Part shown: positions 32,990 through 41,639 of the stretch, in pieces | Position numbering within the stretch: position 1 is the first letter of the stretch | How the letters are laid out: each line of letters opens with the position of its first letter | DNA from: Afifellaceae bacterium | GTDB lineage: Bacteria > Pseudomonadota > Alphaproteobacteria > Rhizobiales > Afifellaceae | Direction of reading: 5' to 3' | Assembly: GCA_028284625.1 (NCBI GenBank) | Contig: JANQRH010000001.1 | Location: 1 to 64,000, forward strand | Length of the DNA: 64,000 nucleotides | Program-made: the position numbers and the translations under genes | The notes under the pieces: model-generated | The model's input: only the letters and a program-made list of their open reading frames with translations | Told to the model about the DNA's origin: nothing | Database searches by the model: none

Positions 32990-34219
32990 ATGGCGTACGA
33001 ATCCGCTGCATCCCATGGCGAGCAATCGGCCGAGACACGGTTACGGCCAAGCCTGAAGGCGAGGCTTCTTCGCCGGATTGTGCCGGCGCCCGAGGCCGGC
33101 CGCCTGAGGCTGACGCTTCCGGGCGGCGAGGCTTTGTTGTTGCGCGGCGCGCTTCCGGGGCCGGACGCGGACATCACGCTACAAAGCTGGCGCGCCCTGA
33201 CCCGCATTCTCATGAACGGCGATCACGGCTTCGCCGATTCCTACCTCGACGGCCAATGGTCGACCACAGACCTCGTCACGCTTCTTGACTTTGTGATGGT
33301 CAACGAAACCGCCTTTGGACGGCGGGCTATCGCCTCGCCACTGACGCGCCTTCGCAACAGGCTTGCGCATCGGCGCCGCGGCAATACGCGTCGCGGCAGC
33401 CGGCGCAACATCGCGGCGCATTACGATCTCGGCAATGCCTTCTATCGCCATTGGTTGGATAAGGGGATGAACTATTCCTCCGCGCTCTATGCCAGCGACG
33501 AGGCGTTGGAGGTTGCGCAGCAGGCCAAGCTTGACCGTATTGCCGAGCTCTTGGAACTGAAGCCCGGCCACAGCGTCTTGGAGATCGGCTGCGGGTGGGG
33601 GGCACTTGCGGAGAGGCTGGTGCGTGGGTTCGGCTGCGCAATCTTGGGCATCACGCTGTCGCGCGAGCAGCTTGGCTACGCCACGACGCGGCTTGCCGAG
33701 GAGACGGCCGATGGCCGCGCCGATCTGCGCTTGCTTGACTACCGCGACCTCGAAGGACGCTTCGATCGCGTCGCGTCGATTGAGATGGTCGAGGCCGTGG
33801 GCGAACGCTACTGGCCGAACTATTTCGACAAGATCCGGTCGTCGCTCGTGCCCGGCGGCATCGCGGTGCTGCAGGCGATTACGATTGAGGAGACGCGCTT
33901 CGCCGACTATCGCATCCGGCCCGATTTCATTCAGCGCTACATCTTTCCCGGCGGCATGCTGCCCACAAAAACGCGCCTTGCGCGCCAGGCGGAGGTCAAC
34001 GGACTTGCGCTCGTCGAGCGCGAGGATTTCGGGATCAGCTACGCCAAGACGCTGCAGGAATGGCGCCGCCGTTTCCTGAGCGCATGGCAGCAGATCGAGC
34101 CGCTCGGATTCGACGCGCGCTTTCGCCGGATGTGGGAATATTACCTTGCCTATTGCGAGGCTGGGTTTCGCTCCGGCGCAATCGACGTCAGCCTCTTCAA
34201 GTTCAGCTCGCCGCGATAA
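32990..34219 (+). CDS. cyclopropane-fatty-acyl-phospholipid-synthase family methyltransferase
   Basis: A 409-aa CFA-synthase-like enzyme. An N-terminal ~120-residue lipid-binding domain (HGFADSYLDGQWSTTDLV) precedes the methyltransferase core. The core has NIAAHYDLGNAFYRHWLD, MNYSSALY, SAM motif VLEIGCGWGALAERL, SIEMVEAVGERYWPNYF and YIFPGGMLP. It probably methylates double bonds in phospholipid acyl chains. It is third in the RpoE-driven plus-strand operon. With the other COG2230 gene at 27.5 kb, the locus has two different methyltransferases. It ends 2 nt from the convergent isomerase gene. Confidence 0.92.
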   Translation: MAYESAASHGEQSAETRLRPSLKARLLRRIVPAPEAGRLRLTLPGGEALLLRGALPGPDADITLQSWRALTRILMNGDHGFADSYLDGQWSTTDLVTLLDFVMVNETAFGRRAIASPLTRLRNRLAHRRRGNTRRGSRRNIAAHYDLGNAFYRHWLDKGMNYSSALYASDEALEVAQQAKLDRIAELLELKPGHSVLEIGCGWGALAERLVRGFGCAILGITLSREQLGYATTRLAEETADGRADLRLLDYRDLEGRFDRVASIEMVEAVGERYWPNYFDKIRSSLVPGGIAVLQAITIEETRFADYRIRPDFIQRYIFPGGMLPTKTRLARQAEVNGLALVEREDFGISYAKTLQEWRRRFLSAWQQIEPLGFDARFRRMWEYYLAYCEAGFRSGAIDVSLFKFSSPR

Positions 34220-34221
34220 TC

Positions 34222-35070
34222 CTAAGCCTTCGCCCACGCGTCGCGCAGGAAGTCGTGCCCAAAGCGGTAGACCTCTTCGCGGGAGGGGAAGAAGGGACGC
34301 CACACGCGCGTGGCGGCGGCGAGATCCGGCAAGGCTTGGCCAAATGCCTCAATCACGAACCAGCCGTCATAGCCGCCATGCTTCAACGCCTTCAGCGTTG
34401 CGTCCCAGGGCACATGGCCTTTGCCGGGCGTGCCGCGGTCATTTTCCGACAGGTGGACGTGATTGATCGCTGAGAGGTGAGGGAGGACGATTCCCACCGG
34501 GTCCTTCTCTTCGATATTGGCGTGGAAGGTGTCGTAAAGGAGCCCGTAATTGGGCACGTCGACCGCCTTTACCGTCGCGGCTGCGTCTTCCACGGTGTTG
34601 AGGATGTAGCATTCGAACCGGTTAAGCGGTTCGATGGACAGCTTGACGTTCTTACCGCTGGCATAGGCGGCGGCGCGTTTGTGAACGTCGGCGAGGTTGG
34701 CCTTCTCCGCATCGGTGGGCGGTGAGCCAGAGAAAACGCCGAGCGGTTGATGAAACGGCCCGCACAGAACCTCGCCGCCGAAGGCTGCGATGCAATCGAC
34801 TGCCCAATTGATATGGTTCAGCGCAGCGTCGCGCACTTTGGGGTCGCTGCTTAAGCAATCGCGCTCCGCATCCGGCATGACGGTGACGCCGGTCGCGCGC
34901 AGACCGTTGTCCTTCAGTACCTTGCCGATCGCCACGTAGTCCTCAGGATCGCCGCCGAAGACCGGAATCTCCACACCGTCATAGCCGGCGGCCTTGAGCG
35001 CTTCGATCACCGGGAAGTCGGCCTCGGTGACGGCGGTCGTCCACAGTAGAAGATTGAAGCCGAGCAGCAT
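34222..35070 (-). CDS. sugar phosphate isomerase/epimerase family TIM-barrel protein
   Basis: A 282-aa xylose-isomerase-like TIM barrel, similar to D-psicose/tagatose 3-epimerases. It reads GYDGVEIPVFGGDPEDY, then KLSIEPLNRFECYILNTVEDAA with the catalytic Glu, YDTFHANIEEKDP with metal ligands, NHVHLSENDRGTPGKGHV, and FVIEAFGQ with the second catalytic Glu. GGAGG precedes the ATG. It lies 70 nt after the ABC ATPase genes and is likely the last gene of that operon, acting on the imported sugar or polyol. Confidence 0.9.
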   Translation of the reverse strand: MLLGFNLLLWTTAVTEADFPVIEALKAAGYDGVEIPVFGGDPEDYVAIGKVLKDNGLRATGVTVMPDAERDCLSSDPKVRDAALNHINWAVDCIAAFGGEVLCGPFHQPLGVFSGSPPTDAEKANLADVHKRAAAYASGKNVKLSIEPLNRFECYILNTVEDAAATVKAVDVPNYGLLYDTFHANIEEKDPVGIVLPHLSAINHVHLSENDRGTPGKGHVPWDATLKALKHGGYDGWFVIEAFGQALPDLAAATRVWRPFFPSREEVYRFGHDFLRDAWAKA

Positions 35071-35140
35071 TTAGACCTCCTCGAGACGGGCTCTCAATGT
35101 CGGCCGCGCCCCGTCAATTTGCGCGTTCGGTTATAGCCAC

Positions 35141-36220
35141 TCAGCCGGCCGCGCCGGCATGTTCCAGATTGATGCCGCTGCTGCGGTCAAAGCAATGAAG
35201 CTTGTCGGGGTTCCAGCTGAATTTGACGTTGTTGTCCACGTCCACCCCAACTTTGGCGGGCACGGTGGCGCGGAAGAGCGTGTCGTCCACGCGCAGCGTC
35301 AGGATCTTCTCCACGCCGTGATTTTCGACGTCGTGCACGATGGCGTCGTTCGCTTCGTCGGGGCCGACGCGGATGTCCTCGGACCGGATGCCGACGGTGA
35401 CGGGACCGGCACTGGAAGACGCGCCGCCATAGGGGAGCTGAAGCCGGCCAGCCATCGCGGCGACGCGGCCGCCGCTCAGCTCGCCGTCAAGGAGGTTCAT
35501 GGCCGGCGAGCCGACGAAGCCGGCAACGAAGACGTCGCGCGGGCGATTATAGATGTCATGCGGGGTGCCGACCTGGACGACGCGTCCGTTATTGAGGACG
35601 CCGATGCGGTCGCCCATCGTCATGGCCTCGACCTGATCGTGCGTGACGAACAGGAACGTCGCGCCGAGCTTCATCTGGAGGTCTTTCAGCTCCGCGCGGA
35701 GCGACTCGCGCAGCTTGGCATCGAGGTTCGACAGCGGCTCGTCCATGAGGAAGGCCGTCGGCTCGCGCACGATGGCGCGGCCGATGGAGACACGCTGCAT
35801 CTCGCCGCCGGAGAGCTTGTCGGTCTTGCGGTCGAGCAGGTGATCGATCCTGAGCGTGTTCGCCGCCTTGCGGACCCGCTGGTCGATGTCCGATTGGCTG
35901 TAATTGCGCACCGGCGATTTCAGCGGAAAGGCGAGGTTCTGGTAGACCGTGTAGCGCGGATAGAGCGAGTAGTACTGAAAGACCAGGGCGACGTCGCGCT
36001 CCGCCGCACTCCAATCGCCGACATCCTGTCCGCCGATCCAGACCTTGCCGTCCGTCGGCGCTTCAAGGCCTGCGATCAGGCGAAGCGTGGTCGTCTTGCC
36101 GGCGCCGGTGGGGCCGAGCAGGACGAAGAACTCTCCATCGCCGATCGACAGGGACATATCGTCGAGCGCCTTGTTGGCGCCGAAGGTCTTGGTGACGCGA
36201 TCAAGCCTGATCTCGGCCAT
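35141..36220 (-). CDS. ABC sugar/polyol transporter ATP-binding protein (MalK/UgpC family, second ATPase)
   Basis: A 359-aa importer ATPase. Walker A is LLGPTGAGKTTTLR (Thr in place of the usual Ser), the signature is LSGGEMQRVSIGRAI, Walker B is AFLMDEPLSNLDA, and a C-terminal TOBE/MalK-like domain is present. The start overlaps the stop of the preceding ATPase by one base (TAATG). The signature GGEMQ differs from the usual GGQ(Q/R)Q, a feature shared with its partner ATPase (GGDMQ); paired ATPases of this kind occur in GlpST-type glycerol importers. Confidence 0.92.
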   Translation of the reverse strand: MAEIRLDRVTKTFGANKALDDMSLSIGDGEFFVLLGPTGAGKTTTLRLIAGLEAPTDGKVWIGGQDVGDWSAAERDVALVFQYYSLYPRYTVYQNLAFPLKSPVRNYSQSDIDQRVRKAANTLRIDHLLDRKTDKLSGGEMQRVSIGRAIVREPTAFLMDEPLSNLDAKLRESLRAELKDLQMKLGATFLFVTHDQVEAMTMGDRIGVLNNGRVVQVGTPHDIYNRPRDVFVAGFVGSPAMNLLDGELSGGRVAAMAGRLQLPYGGASSSAGPVTVGIRSEDIRVGPDEANDAIVHDVENHGVEKILTLRVDDTLFRATVPAKVGVDVDNNVKFSWNPDKLHCFDRSSGINLEHAGAAG

Positions 36221-37326
36221 TATTCGTCGAGCCTCACATGGATGGCGTCGCCGCTCAGCGAGTTGAAGAAGTGGGTCTGTGCCGGGTCGATCCGGGCCCA
36301 CACCATGTCGCCGGGCCGGTCGACAAAGCCGCTGGCGGTGCGGGCACGCAGGAAAGCGTTGCCGATCTTCAAGTCGACGATGTCGTAAGCGCCGAGCGGC
36401 TCGATGATGTGCGCCTCCACGGCGACGTGTCCGGCGGCTTCGTTGTGGGCGAGGAGCACGCCCTCGGGGCGAACGCCGAGCATCAGATCGGAACGTGCGG
36501 CGCTCAGCTGCGGCTCAATGGCGCTGGGAAAATCGAACGCCACGCCGTCCTGACCGATGGCCACCTTGGTGCCGCCGTTAGCGGATTGCAGGTTGGCGGG
36601 CGTGATATTCATCACCGGGCTGCCGACGAACTGGGCGACGAACAAGTTCGCCGGGTTGTCGTAGACCTCCGAGGGTGTGCCGACCTGCTGAAGCACGCCT
36701 TCGTTCATAATGGCGATGCGGTCCGCGAGCGACATCGCCTCGACCTGGTCATGCGTCACGTAGACCGTGGTCTGGTCGTTCTCCAGATGCAGGCGCTTCA
36801 GCTCCGTGCGCATCTCCTCGCGCAGTTTGGCGTCCAGCGCGCCGATCGGCTCGTCCATCAGCATGGCTTTGGGACGGCGAACGAGAGCCCGGCCGATCGC
36901 CACGCGCTGCATGTCGCCGCCTGACAGGGCAGAGGGCCTGCGCGACAGGAGGCCCTCGATCTGCAGAGCACGCGCGACCGCTCGCACCTTCTCGTCGACG
37001 CTTGCTTTGCTCTCGCGCGTCGCCCGGAGCGGGAAGGCGATATTGTCGTAGGCTGTGAGGTGCGGATAGAGCGCGAAGAGCTGAAAGACGAAGGCGATGT
37101 CGCGGTTGCCGGCGCGTAGTTCGTGCACCGGCTTGCCGTCGATCAGGATGTCGCCGGAATCGATCTCCTCCAGTCCCGCGATGGCGCGGAGCGTCGTTGT
37201 CTTGCCGCAGCCGGAGGGCCCGAGCAGAACAACGAACTCCTTGTTCTGGATGGTCAGGTTCAGTTTTCGGATGACGTAATTGTCACCGAAGTACTTTTCG
37301 ATGTCCTGCAGCTTTATCTCCGCCAC
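36220..37326 (-). CDS. ABC sugar/polyol transporter ATP-binding protein (MalK/UgpC family, first ATPase)
   Basis: A 368-aa ATPase. Walker A is LLGPSGCGKTTTLR, the signature is LSGGDMQRVAIGRAL, Walker B is AMLMDEPIGALDA, and a C-terminal TOBE region is present. The start is GTG 37326, one base after the stop of the 62-aa membrane protein, with GGAGG inside that gene's end. It is expected to form a heterodimer with the next gene product because only one permease pair is present. Confidence 0.92.
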   Translation of the reverse strand: MAEIKLQDIEKYFGDNYVIRKLNLTIQNKEFVVLLGPSGCGKTTTLRAIAGLEEIDSGDILIDGKPVHELRAGNRDIAFVFQLFALYPHLTAYDNIAFPLRATRESKASVDEKVRAVARALQIEGLLSRRPSALSGGDMQRVAIGRALVRRPKAMLMDEPIGALDAKLREEMRTELKRLHLENDQTTVYVTHDQVEAMSLADRIAIMNEGVLQQVGTPSEVYDNPANLFVAQFVGSPVMNITPANLQSANGGTKVAIGQDGVAFDFPSAIEPQLSAARSDLMLGVRPEGVLLAHNEAAGHVAVEAHIIEPLGAYDIVDLKIGNAFLRARTASGFVDRPGDMVWARIDPAQTHFFNSLSGDAIHVRLDE

Positions 37327-37327
37327 A

Positions 37328-37516
37328 TCAATCCTCCGTCGGGTCGGGCTTGATGTGGGAGAAGATGATGAAGCCGACGAGCCCGATCAGCGTGATGGTG
37401 ACGCTGTAGCGATGCAGGAACAGGACCCATGGCTGCACGAGCGCGATGATGCCGGCGATCATCACCCATTGTGAGGCCGGCTCCAGGTAGCGGGCGCTGA
37501 GTTCTTTGAATCCCAT
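37328..37516 (-). CDS. 62-aa membrane protein in the sugar ABC operon (unknown function)
   Basis: A short protein with two hydrophobic segments (VMIAGIIALVQPWVLFL and ITLIGLVGFIIFS) and a charged C-terminus. It sits between a permease and the paired ATPase genes with gaps of 18 nt and 1 nt, so it is surely translated with them. Position and size recall the small protein of Rhizobium glycerol (GlpSTPQV-type) operons, but I cannot confirm homology by eye. It may be an accessory subunit of the transporter. Confidence 0.75.
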   Translation of the reverse strand: MGFKELSARYLEPASQWVMIAGIIALVQPWVLFLHRYSVTITLIGLVGFIIFSHIKPDPTED

Positions 37517-37534
37517 CGATCGATCCTTGCTCGG

Positions 37535-38491
37535 CTACTTGCGGATCGCGCCGAAGGTGACGCCGCGCAGCAGGTGATTGCGCAGGAGGAACGTAAAGAT
37601 CGCCACCGGCAACAGGAACAGGAACGTGCCGGCTGCAATCACGGTCCAGTCGACGACGCCGGAACCGATCTGCGAGGGAATGAAGGGTGGCGCCGTCTGC
37701 GCTCGGCGATTGGTCAAGATCAGCGCGAAGGCGTATTCGTTCCAGGCAATGATGAAACTGAACACGGCGGTCGCGGCGATGCCGGTCGTTGCCTCCGGCA
37801 GGACGATCTTGAAGAACGATTGGAGGCGCGTGTAGCCGTCGACAAGGGCGGCTTCCTCGTACTCTTTGGGAATCTCGTCCATGAAGCCCTTCATGAGCCA
37901 CACCGCGAACGAGAGGTTGAAGGCGGTATAGAGGATGATCAGCCCGATATGCGTGTCGGTCATCCCGAATGTTCGGTACATCAGGAACATCGGTATGGCG
38001 ACGACAATGGGCGGCAGCATGCGCGTCGATAGAATGAAGAAGAGCAGATCATCCTGCCCGGCAATCCTGAAACGGGAGAAGCCGTAGGCGGTGAACGTAC
38101 CCATGCCGACGGCCAGGATCGTGGAGAGGCCGGCGACGATCAGGCTGTTCATGAAGCGCTTGGGGTACTGGCTGGGCAGCACCTCGCCTTTGACGCGGAG
38201 CACGCGCTCGCCATTGTCGAACAGGCGTTGCTCCCACCACGGCGCGGCGTCGTAAACCTCCTGCGTCGGCTGCTCCTTCAGCTGCACGCGCTTGGTGAAC
38301 AGTTTGACGAAGGGCGTGACTTCCGGGCTGAAGACCACTGTCGGCGGCACGGACGTCGCCACCGCGCGCGGCTTAAACGCGGTTGTCGCGATCCAATAGA
38401 TCGGCGCCAGGAAGATCAGTGTCGAGACGACGATCGCCACAATAGCGATCGGGTGACCGATCCGTTGCGCTCGGGAGCTGACTGCCGCCAT
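37535..38491 (-). CDS. carbohydrate ABC transporter permease (MalG-like)
   Basis: A 318-aa permease with six predicted helices. The large periplasmic loop of about 90 residues after helix 1 (STLIFLAPIYWIATTAFKPR) is longer than in most MalG proteins. The EAA loop is EYEEAALVDGYTRLQSFFKIVLPEATTGIA. It is 1 nt from the preceding permease gene and provides half of the membrane channel. Confidence 0.93.
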   Translation of the reverse strand: MAAVSSRAQRIGHPIAIVAIVVSTLIFLAPIYWIATTAFKPRAVATSVPPTVVFSPEVTPFVKLFTKRVQLKEQPTQEVYDAAPWWEQRLFDNGERVLRVKGEVLPSQYPKRFMNSLIVAGLSTILAVGMGTFTAYGFSRFRIAGQDDLLFFILSTRMLPPIVVAIPMFLMYRTFGMTDTHIGLIILYTAFNLSFAVWLMKGFMDEIPKEYEEAALVDGYTRLQSFFKIVLPEATTGIAATAVFSFIIAWNEYAFALILTNRRAQTAPPFIPSQIGSGVVDWTVIAAGTFLFLLPVAIFTFLLRNHLLRGVTFGAIRK

Positions 38492-38492
38492 C

Positions 38493-39389
38493 CTAGCGCT
38501 CCTTCGCTTTGTTGAGATACTTCACGTAGACGTTGGTGATCGCCAGCACGACGATCAGCACGATATAGGCGAGCGCCGAGGATAGGCCGGTATCCCAGCC
38601 CTGGAAGGCCATCTGGTAGAGGCGGATGGCGACCGTCTCCACGCTCGCCGTGCTCATGACAAAGGGCAGGTCGAAGGTCTTGAAGGCCTCCATCGTGCGG
38701 AAGATCAGCGCGATCATCAGAAGCGGCGAAACGAGCGGCAGCGTGATGCGCGTGAAGGTGAACCAGCTCCCCGCCCGGTCGATCTCGGCGGCCTCGTAGA
38801 GGTGCTGCGGCACGGCCGAAAGGCCGGCGAGCGCCAGCAACATCACGAACGGCGCCCACATCCAAATGTCGGTGAGGGCGGTTGCGAACAATGCGTTGGT
38901 GGGGTGGCTCAGCCATTCGAACTTGCCGATGCCGAGCGCGTAATTGATGGGGCCCCAAGAGGGGTCATAGAGCAGCTTCCAAAAGAGCCCGACGACCGCC
39001 GGTGAGAGCATCATCGGCAACAGAAGCAGCGTCGTCACCAGCCCCTTCAGGGGAAACGACCGATTGAGCAGAAGCGCCAAACCGAACCCGACGACCATCT
39101 GCCCGCCCACCGAGATGATCACGTATTGTGCGGTGATGGTGAAGTTTTCCCAGATGCCCGGGTCGGAAAGCAGTTCGCGGTAGTTCTGCAGGCCGATGAA
39201 CTCAGGCGGCTGGTTCAGCGACGCGCGGAACTCGGTGAAGGACAGACCGAGCGAGTAGACCAGCGGAAAGATGTTGAAGACGATCAGGAAGATGATCGTC
39301 GGAAAGATGAAGGCATTGCGGATGGTCAGATCGCTCCATCCGCGAGACGCCGCTCTGGAACGCGGGTCGAGGGTCGCGAGCACTGCCAC
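38493..39389 (-). CDS. carbohydrate ABC transporter permease (MalF-like)
   Basis: A 298-aa permease with six helices. It has the N-terminal FIFPTIIFLIVFNIFPLVYSLGLSF and the EAA loop YEAAEIDRAGSWFTFTRITLPLVSPLL. The start is GTG 39389 with GGAGG 7 nt upstream, just after a strong hairpin that separates it from the binding-protein gene. Confidence 0.93.
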   Translation of the reverse strand: MAVLATLDPRSRAASRGWSDLTIRNAFIFPTIIFLIVFNIFPLVYSLGLSFTEFRASLNQPPEFIGLQNYRELLSDPGIWENFTITAQYVIISVGGQMVVGFGLALLLNRSFPLKGLVTTLLLLPMMLSPAVVGLFWKLLYDPSWGPINYALGIGKFEWLSHPTNALFATALTDIWMWAPFVMLLALAGLSAVPQHLYEAAEIDRAGSWFTFTRITLPLVSPLLMIALIFRTMEAFKTFDLPFVMSTASVETVAIRLYQMAFQGWDTGLSSALAYIVLIVVLAITNVYVKYLNKAKER

Positions 39390-39416
39390 CGGGTTGCCTC
39401 CGAAAATCTAAGTGTC

Positions 39417-39444
39417 GGGACCGGGGACGTCTGTCCCCGGTCCC
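39417..39444 (-). repeat. 12-bp perfect hairpin after the sugar-binding-protein gene
   Basis: GGGACCGGGGAC and GTCCCCGGTCCC form a perfect 12-bp stem with a 4-nt loop, 21 nt past the binding-protein stop and before the MalF-like permease. No U-tract follows. It probably protects the upstream mRNA or attenuates downstream expression (inference). Confidence 0.75.
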
Positions 39445-39465
39445 TGCGTTAAGGCGAGACGCCGA

Positions 39466-40755
39466 TCAGTTGCCGAGCGTCTTGTTCCAGTCCCCGACCA
39501 GCGCGTCGAGCGCCTCTTGGGCCGTGCCTTCACCCGTGGTGATGTACGGATGCAGACGATCGTTCATCTGGAACAGCATGTCGGCGAACACCGGAACGGC
39601 CCAGAAATCCTTCACGATCTCCATAGAGTCGGCGAAGGCCTGGTTGTACGGCGTTGCTGCGATGAACTCCGGCGACGACAGAACCGCGGCGTGGCAGGTG
39701 TAGCCACCGAGCTCCGCCCAGCGCCGCTGGACATCCTCGCGGATGAACCACTCCAGGAACTTGAAGGATTCTTCCTTGTTCTGGCTGTACTCCACGACGG
39801 AGATACCCTGGCCGCCGAGCGCTGCGTGGTGATCGCCGTTGGGCCCTGGCGGGTTGGCGAAGTAGCCAGTCGCCTCAGCGTGCGGGTTGATCGCCGGATT
39901 GGCGAGCGCCGGGAAGAACGCGAAGTAGTTCATCGCCATCGCGACCAGCCCTTCGGTGAAGGCCTGGTTGTTTTCCAGGAAGAACGCCTGCGTCCAGTTT
40001 GGCGGGGTGAAGCCGTAGAGCTTGCGGTAGGCCTCAAGCGCTTCCACGTTCTGCGGCGAGTTCAGGATGCCGTCGACCTGGCCGGTCTCGTAGTTGCCGA
40101 GGTCACCGCCCCAGGTGAAGATCGTCTGCTCCACACCCATGGCCATGGCGTCGTATCCGGTCTGCGTGTAGAGCGCGACGCCGTAGCGGTTCTCGTCAGG
40201 CCGGTGGAAGAACTCGGCGATATCGATCAGCTGGTTGAAATCCTGCGGCACGCCAAGGTCGTAGCCGTACTTCTCCTTGAATGCGGCCATCTCGGCAGGG
40301 TCCTCGAACCAGTCCTTGCGATAGGCCCATCCGTTGGCGTCACCCTCAGCCGGGATCGACCAGTATTTGCCGTCATAGAGCGAGTAGTACTGCAGTGTGG
40401 CGGGGACGAAGGTCTTGTCGACGCCGTTCTCGGTCACGAAATCGGTGAGGTCGACATAGTGCCCGCCGGTTGACGCGGCGCCGAGCCACTGCGAGTCGCC
40501 GACCACCATGTCATAGGCGTCGCCGCGCGCGTTCAGCTCAGCAAAGGTCTTGGTCTGGAAGTCCGGCCACGGCGTGGTCTCCACGGTCACGACAACACCG
40601 GTCTCTTCGGTGTAGTCGTTGACCAGTTCCTGCAGATAGTTCGCAGGATCCCATTCGGCCCAGAAGATCGTCAGCTCCTGAGCGCTTGCGGGCATGGCGG
40701 CGGCCAAGGATATGCCCGCGGCCGTCACCCAGCCAGTCAGATATCGATGCAACAT
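39466..40755 (-). CDS. sugar/polyol ABC transporter substrate-binding protein
   Basis: A 429-aa extracellular solute-binding protein (SBP_bac_1 class). The signal peptide MLHRYLTGWVTAAGISLAAAMPASA is cleaved before QELTIFWAEWDPANYL. Aromatic residues expected in a sugar site are present (for example WPDFQTKTF, YWSIPAEGDANGWAYR). Two adjacent ATGs exist; the second (40755) has GGAGG at 5 nt and was preferred over 40758. It is the first structural gene of the importer operon. The ligand is probably a sugar, sugar acid or polyol. Confidence 0.92.
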   Translation of the reverse strand: MLHRYLTGWVTAAGISLAAAMPASAQELTIFWAEWDPANYLQELVNDYTEETGVVVTVETTPWPDFQTKTFAELNARGDAYDMVVGDSQWLGAASTGGHYVDLTDFVTENGVDKTFVPATLQYYSLYDGKYWSIPAEGDANGWAYRKDWFEDPAEMAAFKEKYGYDLGVPQDFNQLIDIAEFFHRPDENRYGVALYTQTGYDAMAMGVEQTIFTWGGDLGNYETGQVDGILNSPQNVEALEAYRKLYGFTPPNWTQAFFLENNQAFTEGLVAMAMNYFAFFPALANPAINPHAEATGYFANPPGPNGDHHAALGGQGISVVEYSQNKEESFKFLEWFIREDVQRRWAELGGYTCHAAVLSSPEFIAATPYNQAFADSMEIVKDFWAVPVFADMLFQMNDRLHPYITTGEGTAQEALDALVGDWNKTLGN

Positions 40756-40917
40756 CATTTCCTCCCTGTTGGAAGTTCGGCTTTTACTTCGGCGCGATTT
40801 TTAGCGTGGCGCCGTCTGTCATGGCCGGCAAGCGCGCCGGTCCATCTCGTCTCCCGGCATCCGCGCTCCTTTTACGAAGGTCGCGCTCGGCGCCGAGCCT
40901 TGTTGTGCGTTTGCCCC

Positions 40918-41592
40918 TCAGCCCCTCATCGGTTGGTTGCGTGTGTTCAAAAGCGAGTCGCGGATCAAGGCGCGCGCCGCCCATGTTGGCACGTCCTGGG
41001 CGCGATCGCTCTCAATACCGAAAAAATCGTTCATGATCACGAGGGCCTCAACACCGAAAAGAAGCGCCAGGCCTTGGATTAGCCGCTCATATTCGTACGG
41101 CGGCAGCAGGCTTTGCAGGGGTTCGGTGGCTTCGCGCAGGAGAGCGATGCGGTAGCCGCGCTTCAGCGGTGGTTCGTCGCCGAGCGTCCCTGCCTTCTGC
41201 TGAGCCCAGTGGTCGAGCGACAGCTTCAGCGCGGCGCGGAATGTCGCCTCAAACTCCGAAATCCGCGGAAACGAGGTCTCAAACAGGTCGACCACGCGGG
41301 CTTCGCCGTCATCCAGGTCGGACGACCATTGCAGGATCGGCCCGAGACCCTCACCAACGACGGCCTTCACCAGCGCGGACTGGCTGGGAAAATAGCGATA
41401 GGCGGTCGCGCGGGAGACCTCCGCGGCCTCCGCGACGTCGCTGACTGAGGGCGTAAAACCACGCTGCATCAATTGGATAGCCGTCTCCAGCATGAGCCGT
41501 CGGGTGCGCGCGCGCGGACCTTTCTCCGCCGGCTTATCGGCGGGCTCCCGCTCATCGGTCAGGGAGTCTCGCCGTTGACGTGAGACGCTCAT
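40918..41592 (-). CDS. TetR family transcriptional regulator
   Basis: A 224-aa TetR regulator. The N-terminal helix-turn-helix reads [49 protein letters not shown], and a variable ligand-binding domain follows. It starts at ATG 41592, 47 nt from the divergent Tm-1-like gene, and is transcribed toward the sugar ABC operon, so it is well placed to control both arms. Two short inverted repeats lie in the 47-nt gap. Confidence 0.9.
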   Translation of the reverse strand: MSVSRQRRDSLTDEREPADKPAEKGPRARTRRLMLETAIQLMQRGFTPSVSDVAEAAEVSRATAYRYFPSQSALVKAVVGEGLGPILQWSSDLDDGEARVVDLFETSFPRISEFEATFRAALKLSLDHWAQQKAGTLGDEPPLKRGYRIALLREATEPLQSLLPPYEYERLIQGLALLFGVEALVIMNDFFGIESDRAQDVPTWAARALIRDSLLNTRNQPMRG

Positions 41593-41626
41593 ATCATTAC
41601 GATACTGCCATCTCAACCGCTTGGCA
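41592..41626. promoter_or_regulatory. candidate TetR operator region between divergent operons
   Basis: TATC-ATTAC-GATA at 41592-41604 and TGCCA ... TGGCA at 41606-41610/41622-41626 are inverted repeats inside the 47-nt divergent gap. Either could be the TetR binding site; this rests on symmetry and position only. Confidence 0.4.
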
Positions 41627-41639
41627 AGCGGGCATAATA

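Noticed and set aside
35159..36388. A 409-aa plus-strand frame opposite the ABC ATPase genes
   Set aside because: It is complementary to a clear ATPase with Walker A, signature and Walker B motifs; no independent evidence of coding.
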